Part shown: positions 27,001 through 36,017 of the stretch, one piece after another
Layout: each line of letters opens with the position of its first letter
Position numbering within the stretch: the stretch's first letter is position 1
Assembly (NCBI RefSeq): GCF_020819595.1
Contig: NZ_JAJHNP010000031.1
Location: 1-64,000 of the forward strand
Reading direction: 5' to 3'
Length of the DNA: 64,000 bases
Source: Streptomyces barringtoniae
Lineage (GTDB): Bacteria > Actinomycetota > Actinomycetes > Streptomycetales > Streptomycetaceae
The notes under the pieces: model-generated
Seen by the model: the letters and a program-made list of their open reading frames with translations, nothing else
Told to the model about the DNA's origin: nothing
The model's database searches: none
Translations under genes and position numbers: made by a program

Positions 27001-28775
27001 TCGTCGCGGCACAGGCGACGCGGACCCCCGACGAGGTAGCCGTGGTCGCCGAGGGCGTCTCGCTCACCTACCGCGAGCTGGACGACCGTGCGGGCCGCCT
27101 GGCGCGCGAACTGGCCGGGCGCGGAGTGGGCCCGGAGTCGGTGGTCGCGGTGTCGCTGCCGCGGTCGGCGGACCTGGTGGTCGCCCTGCTCGCGGTCCTG
27201 AAGGCGGGCGGCGCGTATCTGCCGGTCGACCCCAGGTACCCCAGCCGGCGCCTCACCGCCATCCTCGACGAGGCGCGGCCGCGCCTGGTCCTGACGGACT
27301 CCACCACGGCCGCGACGCTGCCGGAGCACGCCGCCCCGGACGTCCTCCTCGACACGCTCGACCTGTCCGGCACCGACACCGGCCCGCAACTGCCGGTCCA
27401 CCCGCAGCAGTTGGCGTACGTCATGTACACCTCCGGCTCCACGGGCAAGCCCAAGGGCGTCGCCATCACCCACGCAGGCGTGGTCAACGGCGTACTGCGG
27501 CTCGCCGACCGCGTGGGGCTGGGGCCGGGCAAGCGGCTGCTGGCGGGCACCTCGGTCAACTTCGACGTCTCGGTGTTCGAGATCTTCACGACCCTCGCCA
27601 CCGGCGGCGTCGTCGAAGTGGTCCGGGACGTCCTGGTCCTGGGCGAGCGGAAGGACTGGAGCGGCAGCGTCGTCTCCACCGTGCCCTCCGCCTTCGCCGA
27701 ACTCGTCGACGAGATCTCCGGCCGCACCAGTGTGGAGACGGTCGTCTTCGCCGGCGAGGCCCTGCCCGCCTCGCTCGTCGACAAGGTGCGGGCCGCCTTC
27801 CCCGGCGTACGGGTCGTCAACGCCTACGGACAGAGCGAGTCGTTCTACGCCACCACCTTCACCGTCTCCGACGGCACCCAGGGCTGGACGGGCAGCGCGC
27901 CCGTCGGCACCCCGCTCGGCAACATGCGGGCCTACGTCCTCGGCCCCGGCCTGGCACCGGTGCCGCCCGGCGCGGTCGGCGAGCTGTACGTCGGCGGGAG
28001 CGTGGGCCGCGGCTATCACGGCCGCGCCGCACTGACCGCCGAGCGCTTCGTCGCCGACCCGTTCGGCCCGTCCGGCACGCGCATGTACCGCACCGGCGAT
28101 CTGGCCCGCTGGCACCCGGAGGGCCGGCTGGAGTACGTGGGCCGCGCGGACACGCAGGTCAAGGTGCGCGGCTTCCGCGTCGAGCCCGGCGAGGTCGAGG
28201 CCGCGCTCACAGCGCACCCCGGGGTCGCGCAGGCGGCCGTCCTCGCCTGCGACGGGCGCGGCAGCGGCACGGGCAAGCAGCTGGTCGCGTACGTCGTGCC
28301 CGCCGTCACCGGCGACGACGCGACGGCCGGCGACCGCGCCGTCCTGGAGACGAAGGAGCTGCACGGCTTCGTCTCGGAGCGGCTGCCGGACTTCATGGTG
28401 CCGGCCGCCTTCATGGTCCTCGACCGGCTGCCGCTCACCCCGAACGGCAAGCTGGACCGGGCCGCGCTGCCCGAGCCGGAGTTCACCGGCGCCGCCTACC
28501 GGGCGCCCCGCACTCCCCGCGAGGAGACCCTGGCCGCGCTCTTCGCCGAGGTGCTCGGCATGGAGCGGGTCGGCATCGACGACGGCTTCTTCGAGCTGGG
28601 CGGGCACTCCCTGCTCGCCACCCGGCTGATCAGCCGCGCCCGCGCCGAGCTGGCGATCGAGATACCCATCCGCAAGATCTTCGACCTTCCCACGGTGGCC
28701 GCGCTCGCCGCCTGGTCGGAGCAGTCGGCAGCCCCACGCCGCCCCAGTCTCCGCCAGATGATCGTCAAGGAGTGA
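21003..28775 (+). CDS. NRPS, two modules: C-A-T-E-C-A-T (D-piperazate, L-piperazate)
   Basis: A 2590-residue synthetase whose ATG overlaps the preceding NRPS stop (ATGA). Motifs in order: C1 HHIAADG (about 130), A1 TSGSTGTPKG (about 609), T1 GGDSIRS (about 1001), E HHLVVDGVSW (about 1184), C2 HHVLIDG (about 1679), A2 TSGSTGKPKG (about 2143), T2 GGHSLLA (about 2534). Both A domains read D-V-F-S-V-A-A-Y-A-K with the A5 variants YGQTESFYATTF and YGQSESFYATTF, so both are predicted to activate piperazate, the first epimerised to D. The A10-linker region is nearly identical at DNA level between the two modules (LDRAALPEPEFTGAAYRAP), a sign of internal duplication. The C-terminal tail is RRPSLRQMIVKE. 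Confidence 0.93.
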
Positions 28776-28779
28776 AGCA

Positions 28780-31700
28780 ATGATTCCGCTGTCATTCGCC
28801 CAACGCCGGATGTGGCTTCTGCACCAGCTGGAACAGGGGGCGGCGACCTACAACATCTCGGCGGCGTTCCGGCTGACCGGAGCCCTGGACCAGCAGGCCC
28901 TCGGCGCGGCGGTCCGCGACCTGGTCGACCGCCACGAGATCCTGCGCACCACGTACGCGACGGACGACGCCGGTGAGCCCTGCTCGCGGCTCCTGTCGAC
29001 GGCGGAGGCCGCCCCGGAACTGCGGGTGGCCGAGGTGGCGCCCGAAGACCTGACCGGAGCGATCGAGGAGGCCGTAGCGCACCAGTTCGACCTGTCGGCC
29101 GAACTCCCCCTGCGGGCAAGCCTGTTGCGCTGCTCCCCCCAGGAACATGTGCTGGTCATGGTCGTCCACCACATCGCCTCGGACGGCAGCTCCAGCGCAC
29201 CGATGATGCGGGACCTGATCCACGCCTACACCGCCCGCAAGGACGGCCGGGCACCGGAGTGGGAGCCGCTGCCCGTGCAGTACAAGGAGTACGCGCAGTG
29301 GCAGCGCGAGGTGCTCGGCGACGTCACCGACCCGGACTCCCTCGCCGCGGCGCAGGTCGAGTACTGGCGCAAGGAACTGGACGGGGTGCCGCAGCCGCTG
29401 ACCCTGCCGTTCGACCGGCCGCGGCCCGCGGAGGCCAACTCGCACGGCGACACCATCCCCCTCGCGGTGCCGGCGGAAGTGGCGGCCAAGCTGCAGAAGC
29501 TCGCCGACGAGCGCGGGGCCAGCATGTCGATGGTCCTGCAGGCCGCGCTCGCGGTGCTGCTGCGCCGGCTCGGCGGCGGCGACGACCTGACGATCGGCAG
29601 CCCGATCGCCGGGCGGACCGACGAGGCGCTGGCCGATCTGATCGGGTTCTTCGTCAACACCCAGGTGCTGCGCGCCGACCTGTCCGGCAACCCGACGTTC
29701 ACCGACCTGCTCGCGCAGGTGCGGGACAAGGCGCTGACGGCCTATGAGTACCAGGACGTGCCCTTCGACCTGCTGGTCGAGGCCATCAACCCGGAACGCT
29801 CCGCCGCCTACCAGCCGCTGTTCCAGGTGATGTTCGCCTGGCAGAGCTACCAGAAGCCGGACCTCGACATCCCCGGCCTGAAGGTGACGTTCGAGCAGGC
29901 CATCCCGTCGACCGCCATGGTCGACCTGTTCTTCAGCCTGACCGTGGACGAGTCGGGGGCGCTGCGGGGCGACCTGCAGTACGCGACCCAGCTGTTCGAC
30001 CGCGACTCGGCCGAGGTGATCGCCGCCCGGCTCGCCCGGGTGCTGGAGCAGCTGGCCGCCGATCCGAGCGTGCGCGTCGGAGACGTCGACGTGCTGAGCG
30101 ACCAGGAGCGGCAGCGGCTGCTGACGGAGGTGAACGCCGCCGGCAACGACATTCCCGAGGTCACCCTGGTCGAGCTGTTCGAACGGCAGGCGGCGCAGCG
30201 CACGGACGCGGTCGCGGTGACCTGCGAGGGCGCCTCGCTCACGTACGGGGAGCTGAACGCACGGGCCAACCGGCTCGCCCGGCACCTCGTCGCCCAGGGA
30301 GTGGGCCCCGAGTCCCTCGTCGGAGTCTGCCTGGACCGCTCGGCCGAGCTGGTCGTCGCGCTGCTCGCGGTGCTCAAGGCGGGCGGTGCCTATCTGCCCA
30401 TCGACCCCGACTCCCCGGCCGACCGCATCGCCTACATCGTCCAGGACGCCCAGCCGGTCCTGCTCGTCACCACGAGCACCAACGGCACCGCACAGGGCCT
30501 GGACCACGACCTTCCGCTGGTCCACCTCGACCAGGCCGGGGCCTTCGCCGAGGAGACGGCCACCGACCTCACCGACGCCGAGCGCCGCGCAGCCCTGCGC
30601 CCCGACCACCCGGCGTACGTGATCTACACCTCCGGGTCGACCGGCCGCCCCAAGGGCGTGCTCATCCCGCACCGCAACGTGGTCGGGCTCTTCACCGCCA
30701 CCGAGGACTTCGCCTTCGGCGCGGACGACGTGTGGACCCTCTTCCACTCCTACGCCTTCGACTTCTCGGTGTGGGAGCTGTGGGGGCCGCTGCTGTACGG
30801 CGGCCGCCTGGTCGTGGTCCCCTACGACGTCTCCCGCTCCCCGGCCGACTTCCTGCAGCTGCTCGCCCGCGAGCAGGTCACCGTCCTCAACCAGACGCCC
30901 TCGGCCTTCTACCAGCTCGTCCAGGCCGACGCCGAGGCTCCGGGCCAGGAACTGGCGCTGCGGTACGTGGTGTTCGGCGGCGAGGCCCTCGACCTGGGCC
31001 GCCTCGCGGACTGGTACGCGCGCCACGCCTCCGACGCGCCGGTGCTGGTGAACATGTACGGCATCACCGAGACCACCGTGCACGTCACCCGCATCGACCT
31101 GGACGAGCACTCCGCCGCCCGCTACAAGGCCAGCGTGATCGGCCCGGCCGTCCCCGGGCTGCGCGCCTACGTCCTGGACACGAACCTCAAGCCGACGCCC
31201 ACCGGCGTGACCGGGGAGCTGTATGTGGCGGGCTACGGCCAGGCCCGCGGCTACCACGGCCGGCCGGGCCTGACCGCCGGCCGGTTCGTCGCCTGCCCCT
31301 ACGGCGAGCCGGGTGAGCGCATGTACCGCAGCGGCGACCTGGTCCGCTGGAGCAGGAACGGCCAGCTGGAGTACGTCGGGCGAGCCGACTCCCAGGTGAA
31401 GATCCGGGGCTTCCGCATCGAGCTGGGCGAGATCGAGCACGCGCTGTCCGGACACCCGGGCGTGGCGCAGGCGGTGGTCCTGGTGCGCGAGTACCAGGAG
31501 GGCGACAAGCGCATCGTCGGCTACGTGGTGCCCGAGCCCGATGCCACGGTCGATGCCGGTGAGCTGTCCGCGTACCTGCACGAGCGGCTGCCGGACTACA
31601 TGGTGCCGTCCTCGCTGATCCCGCTGGCGGAGATCCCGCTGACCTCGAACGGCAAGCTCGACCGGCGCGCACTGCCCGCGGAGGACACCACCGCCGTGGC

Positions 31701-32667
31701 CGGCCGGGAGCCGCGCAACGCCTACGAGGAGAAGCTGTGCGCCCTCTTCGGCGAGCTGCTCGGGCGGGACAACGTCGGTATCGACGACGGCTTCTTCGCG
31801 CTCGGCGGGCACTCGCTGCTGGCCACCCGGCTAAGCGTCCGCATCCGTCAGCAGTTCGACATCGACATCCCCATCCGGACGATCATCAAGTACCCCACGG
31901 TGGCAGAACTCGCCGCGCTGATGCTCGCCGGCGGCGTGCCCGCCGACGACGCCGACACGTTCGCGGTCGTACTGCCCCTGAACAGCGATCCCGGCACGGG
32001 CAAGCCGCCGGTGTGGTTCTTCCACGGAGGCGGCGGGCTGGGCTGGGCGTACTACAGCTTCGCGGCCCATCTGCAGGACCGGCCGGCCTACGCCCTGCAG
32101 TCCCGCGGCTCCGACGGCGTGGAGCCGCTCGCGGGCTCCGCGCAGGAGATGATCGAGGACTACGTCACCCAGATCCTGAAGATCCAGCCGGAAGGGCCCT
32201 TCTACCTGATCGGCTGGTCCTACGGCGGCACGGTCGTGCAGGCCGTCGCGGACGCGCTCGACCGGCGCGGGCACGAGGTCCTGCTCGTGGCCATCCTGGA
32301 CGCCCAGCCCGGGGGACACGGGTTCAGGCAGGTCCATGCCGACAAGGAGTCGTCGGACTACCGGGCGGAGCTGGAGGACGACTTCGGCCAGTACATCCGC
32401 ATGGGCAACCGGCAGGGCTTCCTGGACACCATGGCCAAGGTCATGGCCAACAACACGGCCCTCATGATCGACTTCGAGTCTCCGGTCTACCGCGGTGACG
32501 TGCTGTATTTCCACGCGGCGCTCGAGGACACGTCGTACGCGCACCTGTGGCGGCCGTACGTCGGCGGTTCCCTGGAGGTGCACGACCTGCACGCCACGCA
32601 CCACGAGATGCACATGCCCGCACCCGTGACCCAGTTCTTCGAGGTCGTCGGCCCCAAGCTGGCGTAG
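28780..32667 (+). CDS. NRPS termination module C-A-T-TE (threonine)
   Basis: A 1295-residue last module. C has HHIASDG (about 130), A has TSGSTGRPKG (about 617), T has GGHSLLA (about 1009), and the thioesterase has the nucleophile motif IGWSYGG (about 1145) with a late His in HHEMHMP. The A code D-F-W-N-V-G-M-V-H-K is essentially the threonine code. The A5 motif is YGITETT, the usual streptomycete variant. The TE should release the hexapeptide, probably as a macrolactone onto the beta-hydroxyl of the first residue. It begins with MIPLSFAQRRMWLLHQLE, nearly the same start as the two preceding NRPS, and lies four bases after the second one. Confidence 0.94.
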   Translation: MIPLSFAQRRMWLLHQLEQGAATYNISAAFRLTGALDQQALGAAVRDLVDRHEILRTTYATDDAGEPCSRLLSTAEAAPELRVAEVAPEDLTGAIEEAVAHQFDLSAELPLRASLLRCSPQEHVLVMVVHHIASDGSSSAPMMRDLIHAYTARKDGRAPEWEPLPVQYKEYAQWQREVLGDVTDPDSLAAAQVEYWRKELDGVPQPLTLPFDRPRPAEANSHGDTIPLAVPAEVAAKLQKLADERGASMSMVLQAALAVLLRRLGGGDDLTIGSPIAGRTDEALADLIGFFVNTQVLRADLSGNPTFTDLLAQVRDKALTAYEYQDVPFDLLVEAINPERSAAYQPLFQVMFAWQSYQKPDLDIPGLKVTFEQAIPSTAMVDLFFSLTVDESGALRGDLQYATQLFDRDSAEVIAARLARVLEQLAADPSVRVGDVDVLSDQERQRLLTEVNAAGNDIPEVTLVELFERQAAQRTDAVAVTCEGASLTYGELNARANRLARHLVAQGVGPESLVGVCLDRSAELVVALLAVLKAGGAYLPIDPDSPADRIAYIVQDAQPVLLVTTSTNGTAQGLDHDLPLVHLDQAGAFAEETATDLTDAERRAALRPDHPAYVIYTSGSTGRPKGVLIPHRNVVGLFTATEDFAFGADDVWTLFHSYAFDFSVWELWGPLLYGGRLVVVPYDVSRSPADFLQLLAREQVTVLNQTPSAFYQLVQADAEAPGQELALRYVVFGGEALDLGRLADWYARHASDAPVLVNMYGITETTVHVTRIDLDEHSAARYKASVIGPAVPGLRAYVLDTNLKPTPTGVTGELYVAGYGQARGYHGRPGLTAGRFVACPYGEPGERMYRSGDLVRWSRNGQLEYVGRADSQVKIRGFRIELGEIEHALSGHPGVAQAVVLVREYQEGDKRIVGYVVPEPDATVDAGELSAYLHERLPDYMVPSSLIPLAEIPLTSNGKLDRRALPAEDTTAVAGREPRNAYEEKLCALFGELLGRDNVGIDDGFFALGGHSLLATRLSVRIRQQFDIDIPIRTIIKYPTVAELAALMLAGGVPADDADTFAVVLPLNSDPGTGKPPVWFFHGGGGLGWAYYSFAAHLQDRPAYALQSRGSDGVEPLAGSAQEMIEDYVTQILKIQPEGPFYLIGWSYGGTVVQAVADALDRRGHEVLLVAILDAQPGGHGFRQVHADKESSDYRAELEDDFGQYIRMGNRQGFLDTMAKVMANNTALMIDFESPVYRGDVLYFHAALEDTSYAHLWRPYVGGSLEVHDLHATHHEMHMPAPVTQFFEVVGPKLA

Positions 32668-32672
32668 CGACC

Positions 32673-32686
32673 GGACAGCTGTGTCC
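32673..32686. other. GGACA-GCTG-TGTCC inverted repeat after the terminal NRPS
   Basis: A short perfect inverted repeat (5-bp arms, 4-base centre), extendable to imperfect CCGG/CCGG ends, begins six bases after the NRPS stop and about 50 bases before the next thioesterase gene. It could be a weak terminator or an operator; the CGACCGGACA core also occurs at 8795-8804. Confidence 0.3.
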
Positions 32687-32737
32687 CGGAGCTGGTTCAA
32701 CAAACGATCCAAGAGAAGATGATGGGGGTTGGTCAGG

Positions 32738-33472
32738 GTGACAGAACCCGGCGTATCCGCGGAACACGGGGAACAGACCACGCTGCTGTGCGTGCCGTTC
32801 GCGGGAGCGGGTCCCTCGTTCTTCCACCCGTGGCGGGAACTGGCCGCCGGCCGGTGGCGGGTGACCTCGGTCGAACTGCCCGGCAGGGAGCGGCGGATCC
32901 TGGAGACGCCGTACCGCAATGTCGTCGAGGCGGCCAAGGGCTCGATCGACGACATCGTCGCGGACCTCGGTGCGGGGACGCGGACCGTGCTGTTCGGGCA
33001 CAGCCTGGGCGCGGTGCTCGCCTACGAGCTGGTGCACCTGCTGAGCACGCGCGGTGTGCACGTCGAACGGCTCGTCGTCAGTGGTTCGCCGGGGCCGTGG
33101 ACCCAGCGCGAGCGGCGGGCGGCGGGCCTGCCGGACGAGGAGTTCCTCGCCAGGGTCGAGGAGTTCGCCGGGTTCCGGCACGAGGCTCTCGACCACCCGG
33201 AGATGCGTGAACTGATCCTCCCCGTGCTGCAGGCCGACTGCGAGATGCACGAGGCGTACGTCCCGAGCACCGACGAACCGGTGTCGGTGCCGATCTGCTC
33301 GCTGCGCGGCGACCACGACGGCCTGGTCACCGCGGAGGAGGCCCGGCAGTGGCAGGCCGCGACCACGGCGGAATTCAGCTATGCGGAGTTCCCGGGCGAC
33401 CACATGTACCTGGTCGACCACGGCCGCGAGGTGCTGGACGTGATCGAAGCGGAGTCCGCCCGCGGCCGCTGA
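32738..33472 (+). CDS. Type II thioesterase
   Basis: A 244-residue alpha/beta hydrolase with LLCVPFAGAGPSFFHPW at the N-terminus, the Ser nucleophile motif FGHSLGAVLAYE and the catalytic His in PGDHMYLVDH. It most likely acts as an editing thioesterase for the assembly lines. The start is uncertain: GTG 32738 follows a GGGGG run and is preferred, with an in-frame TTG at 32729 as the alternative. It lies 70 bases after the terminal NRPS and before the exporter genes. Confidence 0.9.
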   Translation: MTEPGVSAEHGEQTTLLCVPFAGAGPSFFHPWRELAAGRWRVTSVELPGRERRILETPYRNVVEAAKGSIDDIVADLGAGTRTVLFGHSLGAVLAYELVHLLSTRGVHVERLVVSGSPGPWTQRERRAAGLPDEEFLARVEEFAGFRHEALDHPEMRELILPVLQADCEMHEAYVPSTDEPVSVPICSLRGDHDGLVTAEEARQWQAATTAEFSYAEFPGDHMYLVDHGREVLDVIEAESARGR

Positions 33473-33532
33473 CAAGGCGCCGGCCACCGACCCGATGCAC
33501 GGCTCTGACCAGCGTGGACGGGGTCGAGCGCC

Positions 33533-33551
33533 GTGACAGGGGGGTGACAGG
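33533..33551 (+). repeat. GTGACAG direct repeat with 11-base period before the exporter genes
   Basis: GTGACAGG occurs at 33533-33540 and 33544-33551, two heptamers separated by four bases, the spacing typical of SARP boxes. The second copy ends only about 20 bases from the ABC ATPase start, which is close for an activator site, so coincidence in a G-rich leader is possible. Confidence 0.3.
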
Positions 33552-33572
33552 CCCGGAGAGGAAAGTGGAAGC

Positions 33573-34547
33573 ATGAGAAGTTCAGCGATTGCAGTTTCAG
33601 GGCTGCGCAAGGCATACGGCGACAAGGTCGTGCTCGACGGCGTCGACTTCGATGTCGCCGCGGGGTCGATCTTCTCCCTGCTCGGTCCGAACGGGGCCGG
33701 CAAGACGACGACGGTGAACATCCTGACGACGCTGATGAAGGCCGACGCCGGAACGGTGCGGGTCGCCGGGCACGATGTGGTCACCGCGACCAAGCAGGTG
33801 CGCGCGGCCATCGGCGTGACCGGCCAGTTCGCCGCGGTGGACGAGCTGCTGTCGGGCCGGGAGAACCTGCGCCTGGTGGCTGACCTGAAGCGCGTGCGCT
33901 CGGCCGGCCAGCTGGTCACGCAGCTGCTGGAGCGGTTCGACCTGGTGGACTCGGCGGACAAGATGGCCGGGACCTACTCCGGTGGTATGCGCCGCAAGCT
34001 GGACCTGGCCATGACGCTGGTCGGCAACCCGCAGGTCATCTTCCTGGACGAGCCGACGACGGGTCTCGACCCGCGCAGCCGGCGCACGATGTGGGAGATC
34101 GTCCGCGAGCTGGTGGCCGAGGGCACCACCATCTTCCTGACCACCCAGTACCTCGAGGAGGCCGACCAGCTGGCCGACCGGATCGCGGTGCTCAACCAGG
34201 GCCGCCTGGTCGCCCAGGGCACCCCCGAGGAGCTCAAGCGCCAGATCCCCGGCACCCACGCCCGGTTCCGCTTCGCCGACATCCACGACCTCGACACGGC
34301 GGCGCGGGTGCTGCCCGGGTCCACGCGGGACGACGAGGAGCTGACCCTGCGGGTGCCCAACGACGGCGAGTCGAAGTCGCTGCTGGCCCTGCTGAGCCGG
34401 CTCGACGAGAACGCCCTCAACGCCAAGGAGTTCTCGGTGCACACGCCGGACCTCGACGACGTCTTCCTCACCCTGACCGACAACGCGGCCACCGGCAGTA
34501 CGAACACCGAGCACACGATCAAGGAGAAGGAGGCGGTCGCACCGTGA
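33573..34547 (+). CDS. ABC exporter ATP-binding protein (DrrA type)
   Basis: A 324-residue ATPase of the daunorubicin-resistance family, probably powering self-resistance and export of the product. It has Walker A GPNGAGKTTT, the signature YSGGMRRKLDLA, Walker B VIFLDEPTTGLDP and the switch region LTTQYLEEADQLAD. The C-terminal extension (about 225-324) contains the family end LDDVFLTLTDN. RBS GAGAGGAAAG precedes ATG 33573. Its stop overlaps the permease start, so the two subunits are coupled. Confidence 0.95.
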   Translation: MRSSAIAVSGLRKAYGDKVVLDGVDFDVAAGSIFSLLGPNGAGKTTTVNILTTLMKADAGTVRVAGHDVVTATKQVRAAIGVTGQFAAVDELLSGRENLRLVADLKRVRSAGQLVTQLLERFDLVDSADKMAGTYSGGMRRKLDLAMTLVGNPQVIFLDEPTTGLDPRSRRTMWEIVRELVAEGTTIFLTTQYLEEADQLADRIAVLNQGRLVAQGTPEELKRQIPGTHARFRFADIHDLDTAARVLPGSTRDDEELTLRVPNDGESKSLLALLSRLDENALNAKEFSVHTPDLDDVFLTLTDNAATGSTNTEHTIKEKEAVAP

Positions 34548-35308
34548 GCAGTGTCGCGACCTCGTTCGGCGACGCGGCGATCATGATGCGCCGCAACTAC
34601 AAGCACACGACCCGGAATCCGGTCACCGTGTTCAACGCGGTCCTGTTTCCCATCGTGATGATGCTCATGTTCGTCTACGTGTTCGGCGGCGCCTTCAACG
34701 TCAACGGCAAGTACGTCGACTACGCCGTGCCGGGCCTGATCGTGATGGCCATCACGTACGGGCTGGGCCCGACCGCGGCGGCCGTGAACAGCGACATGAC
34801 GACCGGCATCACCAACCGGTTCAAGGCCATGGACGTCTCGCACGGCGCCGTGCTGTTCGGTCACGTCGTCTCCACGACGCTGCGCGCCCTGATCGCCGAC
34901 GCGGCCATCATCGGCGTCGGCCTCGCGATGGGCTTCCGTCCGCACGCGAACTTCCCGCAGTGGCTCGGCGCGATCGGCCTCATCCTGTTCCTCGGGTTCG
35001 CGACCAGCTGGCTCACGGTCGCCATGGGCCTGGGCGCGAAGACCGTCGAATCCGCGGGCATGGCCACCGTGCCGCTGATCATGCTGCCGTTCCTGAGCAG
35101 CGCGTTCGTCCCCGCGCACACGATGGGGGCCGGCGTGCGCCAGTTCGCCGAGTACCAGCCCTTCACCCCGATCATCGAGACGCTGCGCGGCCTGCTGTTC
35201 GGTACCACGCCGTCGACCGGCCACGTCGTCGCCGCCGTCGCCTGGTGCACCGGACTCACGGTCCTCGGCTATGTGTGGGCGATCGCCAACTTCAAGAAGC
35301 GGGTGTGA
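34544..35308 (+). CDS. ABC exporter permease (DrrB type, ABC-2)
   Basis: A 254-residue ABC-2 membrane protein with about six hydrophobic spans (for example AVLFPIVMMLMFVYVFGGAF, LIVMAITYGLGPTAAAV, LGAIGLILFLGFATSWLTVA, MATVPLIMLPFLSSAFVP, VVAAVAWCTGLTVLGYVWAI). The GTG start at 34544 overlaps the ATPase stop as GTGA. The family motif near YQPFTPIIETLRGLL is present. It should form the membrane channel for the ATPase encoded just upstream. Confidence 0.93.
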   Translation: MSSVATSFGDAAIMMRRNYKHTTRNPVTVFNAVLFPIVMMLMFVYVFGGAFNVNGKYVDYAVPGLIVMAITYGLGPTAAAVNSDMTTGITNRFKAMDVSHGAVLFGHVVSTTLRALIADAAIIGVGLAMGFRPHANFPQWLGAIGLILFLGFATSWLTVAMGLGAKTVESAGMATVPLIMLPFLSSAFVPAHTMGAGVRQFAEYQPFTPIIETLRGLLFGTTPSTGHVVAAVAWCTGLTVLGYVWAIANFKKRV

Positions 35309-35447
35309 CCTCGCCCCACCGCTCCTCACCCCCTCCCCGGCCGCCCGGCGAACTCCCCTTCGCCGTGGCGGCCCTGTGCGTTCCGCGCGTCCTCGTCGCG
35401 CAGCCACAGCCCGTGGTCCAGGACGACGCCTCATTCCACTCGGCCTC

Positions 35448-35458
35448 TAACGTCGTTA
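35448..35458. promoter_or_regulatory. TAACGTCGTTA palindrome
   Basis: A perfect 5-bp-arm palindrome TAACG-T-CGTTA in an AT-richer island, 140 bases after the permease stop. It resembles a small repressor operator or part of a promoter. No binding protein can be named. Confidence 0.35.
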
Positions 35459-35482
35459 AACCGGGGCGCTGTCGAATTGCCC

Positions 35483-35500
35483 TGTTCCGCCGACGGGACG
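35483..35500. promoter_or_regulatory. Degenerate copy of the 18-bp CGCCGGCG palindrome
   Basis: TGTTCCGCCGACGGGACG matches the perfect palindrome at 56503 in 15 of 18 positions. It lies 136 bases upstream of a closer match in the same intergenic region. Paired sites suggest cooperative binding, possibly by the LmbU-like regulator. Confidence 0.4.
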
Positions 35501-35635
35501 CAGGAAGCACAGCACCTGCGGTGGCGTCAGCATGCGGGCTCGCAACCCGGACCGCCGGCGCAGCACGGGAGACCACCGAATCGGTGTGAATGGACGCGCA
35601 TGCGCGACACACTCAATTCGGCCATTCGAAGAATT

Positions 35636-35653
35636 TGTCTCGCCGGCGGGACA
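35636..35653. promoter_or_regulatory. 18-bp palindrome with CGCCGGCG core (putative LmbU-like site)
   Basis: TGTCTCGCCGGCGGGACA is identical in 17 of 18 positions to the perfect palindrome at 56503-56520 and contains CGCCGGCG at its centre. It lies 103 bases before the carrier-protein start. The core matches the site reported for LmbU, and an LmbU-like protein is encoded at 9283. Confidence 0.6.
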
Positions 35654-35756
35654 GCGCACAGGGCCCCGGTGGTCGTCATGGCGATGACGGTCCGGACACC
35701 GGACCGAAAAGGACGCGAGCGGGCACTCCCGGTCGGCGGAGGAAGGAAAGACTGGC

Positions 35757-36017
35757 ATGGAACGACAAGCCGCGCCTTCGAGCGCGCCGGTTTCGCTCGG
35801 GCAGGAAATCGCGCAGCTGTGGGCGGAATACCTCGACTGTGAGATCGGTCCGGAGGACGACTTCTTCGCGCTCGGCGGCAATTCGCTGTCCGGCATCAAG
35901 ATCATCGAGCGGGTGGCCCAGGACTACGGCGTCCAGCTGTCCGTGCGCGACTTCTACCTGGCGCAGACTCCGGCCCGGGTCGCCGAGCTGATCGAGCAGG
36001 GGAGGGCCGGGACGTGA
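35757..36017 (+). CDS. Discrete peptidyl carrier protein
   Basis: An 86-residue carrier protein with the phosphopantetheine site DDFFALGGNSLSGIKI. ATG 35757 follows a strong GGAGGAAGGAAAG site. Its stop overlaps the P450 start (GTGA), and the P450 stop in turn overlaps the acyltransferase start, so the three are one translationally coupled unit. This is the arrangement expected for beta-hydroxylation of a carrier-bound amino acid by the P450. No A domain is encoded in this unit; the discrete A domain at 10120 may load it. Confidence 0.92.
   Translation: MERQAAPSSAPVSLGQEIAQLWAEYLDCEIGPEDDFFALGGNSLSGIKIIERVAQDYGVQLSVRDFYLAQTPARVAELIEQGRAGT

Larger units (their letters stand above)
35309..35756. 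promoter_or_regulatory. Intergenic regulatory region (448 bases) before the carrier/P450 operon
   Basis: I see no gene here. It follows the exporter operon and precedes the carrier / P450 / acyltransferase operon. It holds an 11-bp palindrome (35448-35458) and two copies of an 18-bp palindrome (35483-35500 and 35636-35653), and is less GC-rich around 35430-35480 and 35610-35640, as expected for promoters. A strong ribosome binding site, GGAGGAAGGAAAG, ends it. Confidence 0.6.
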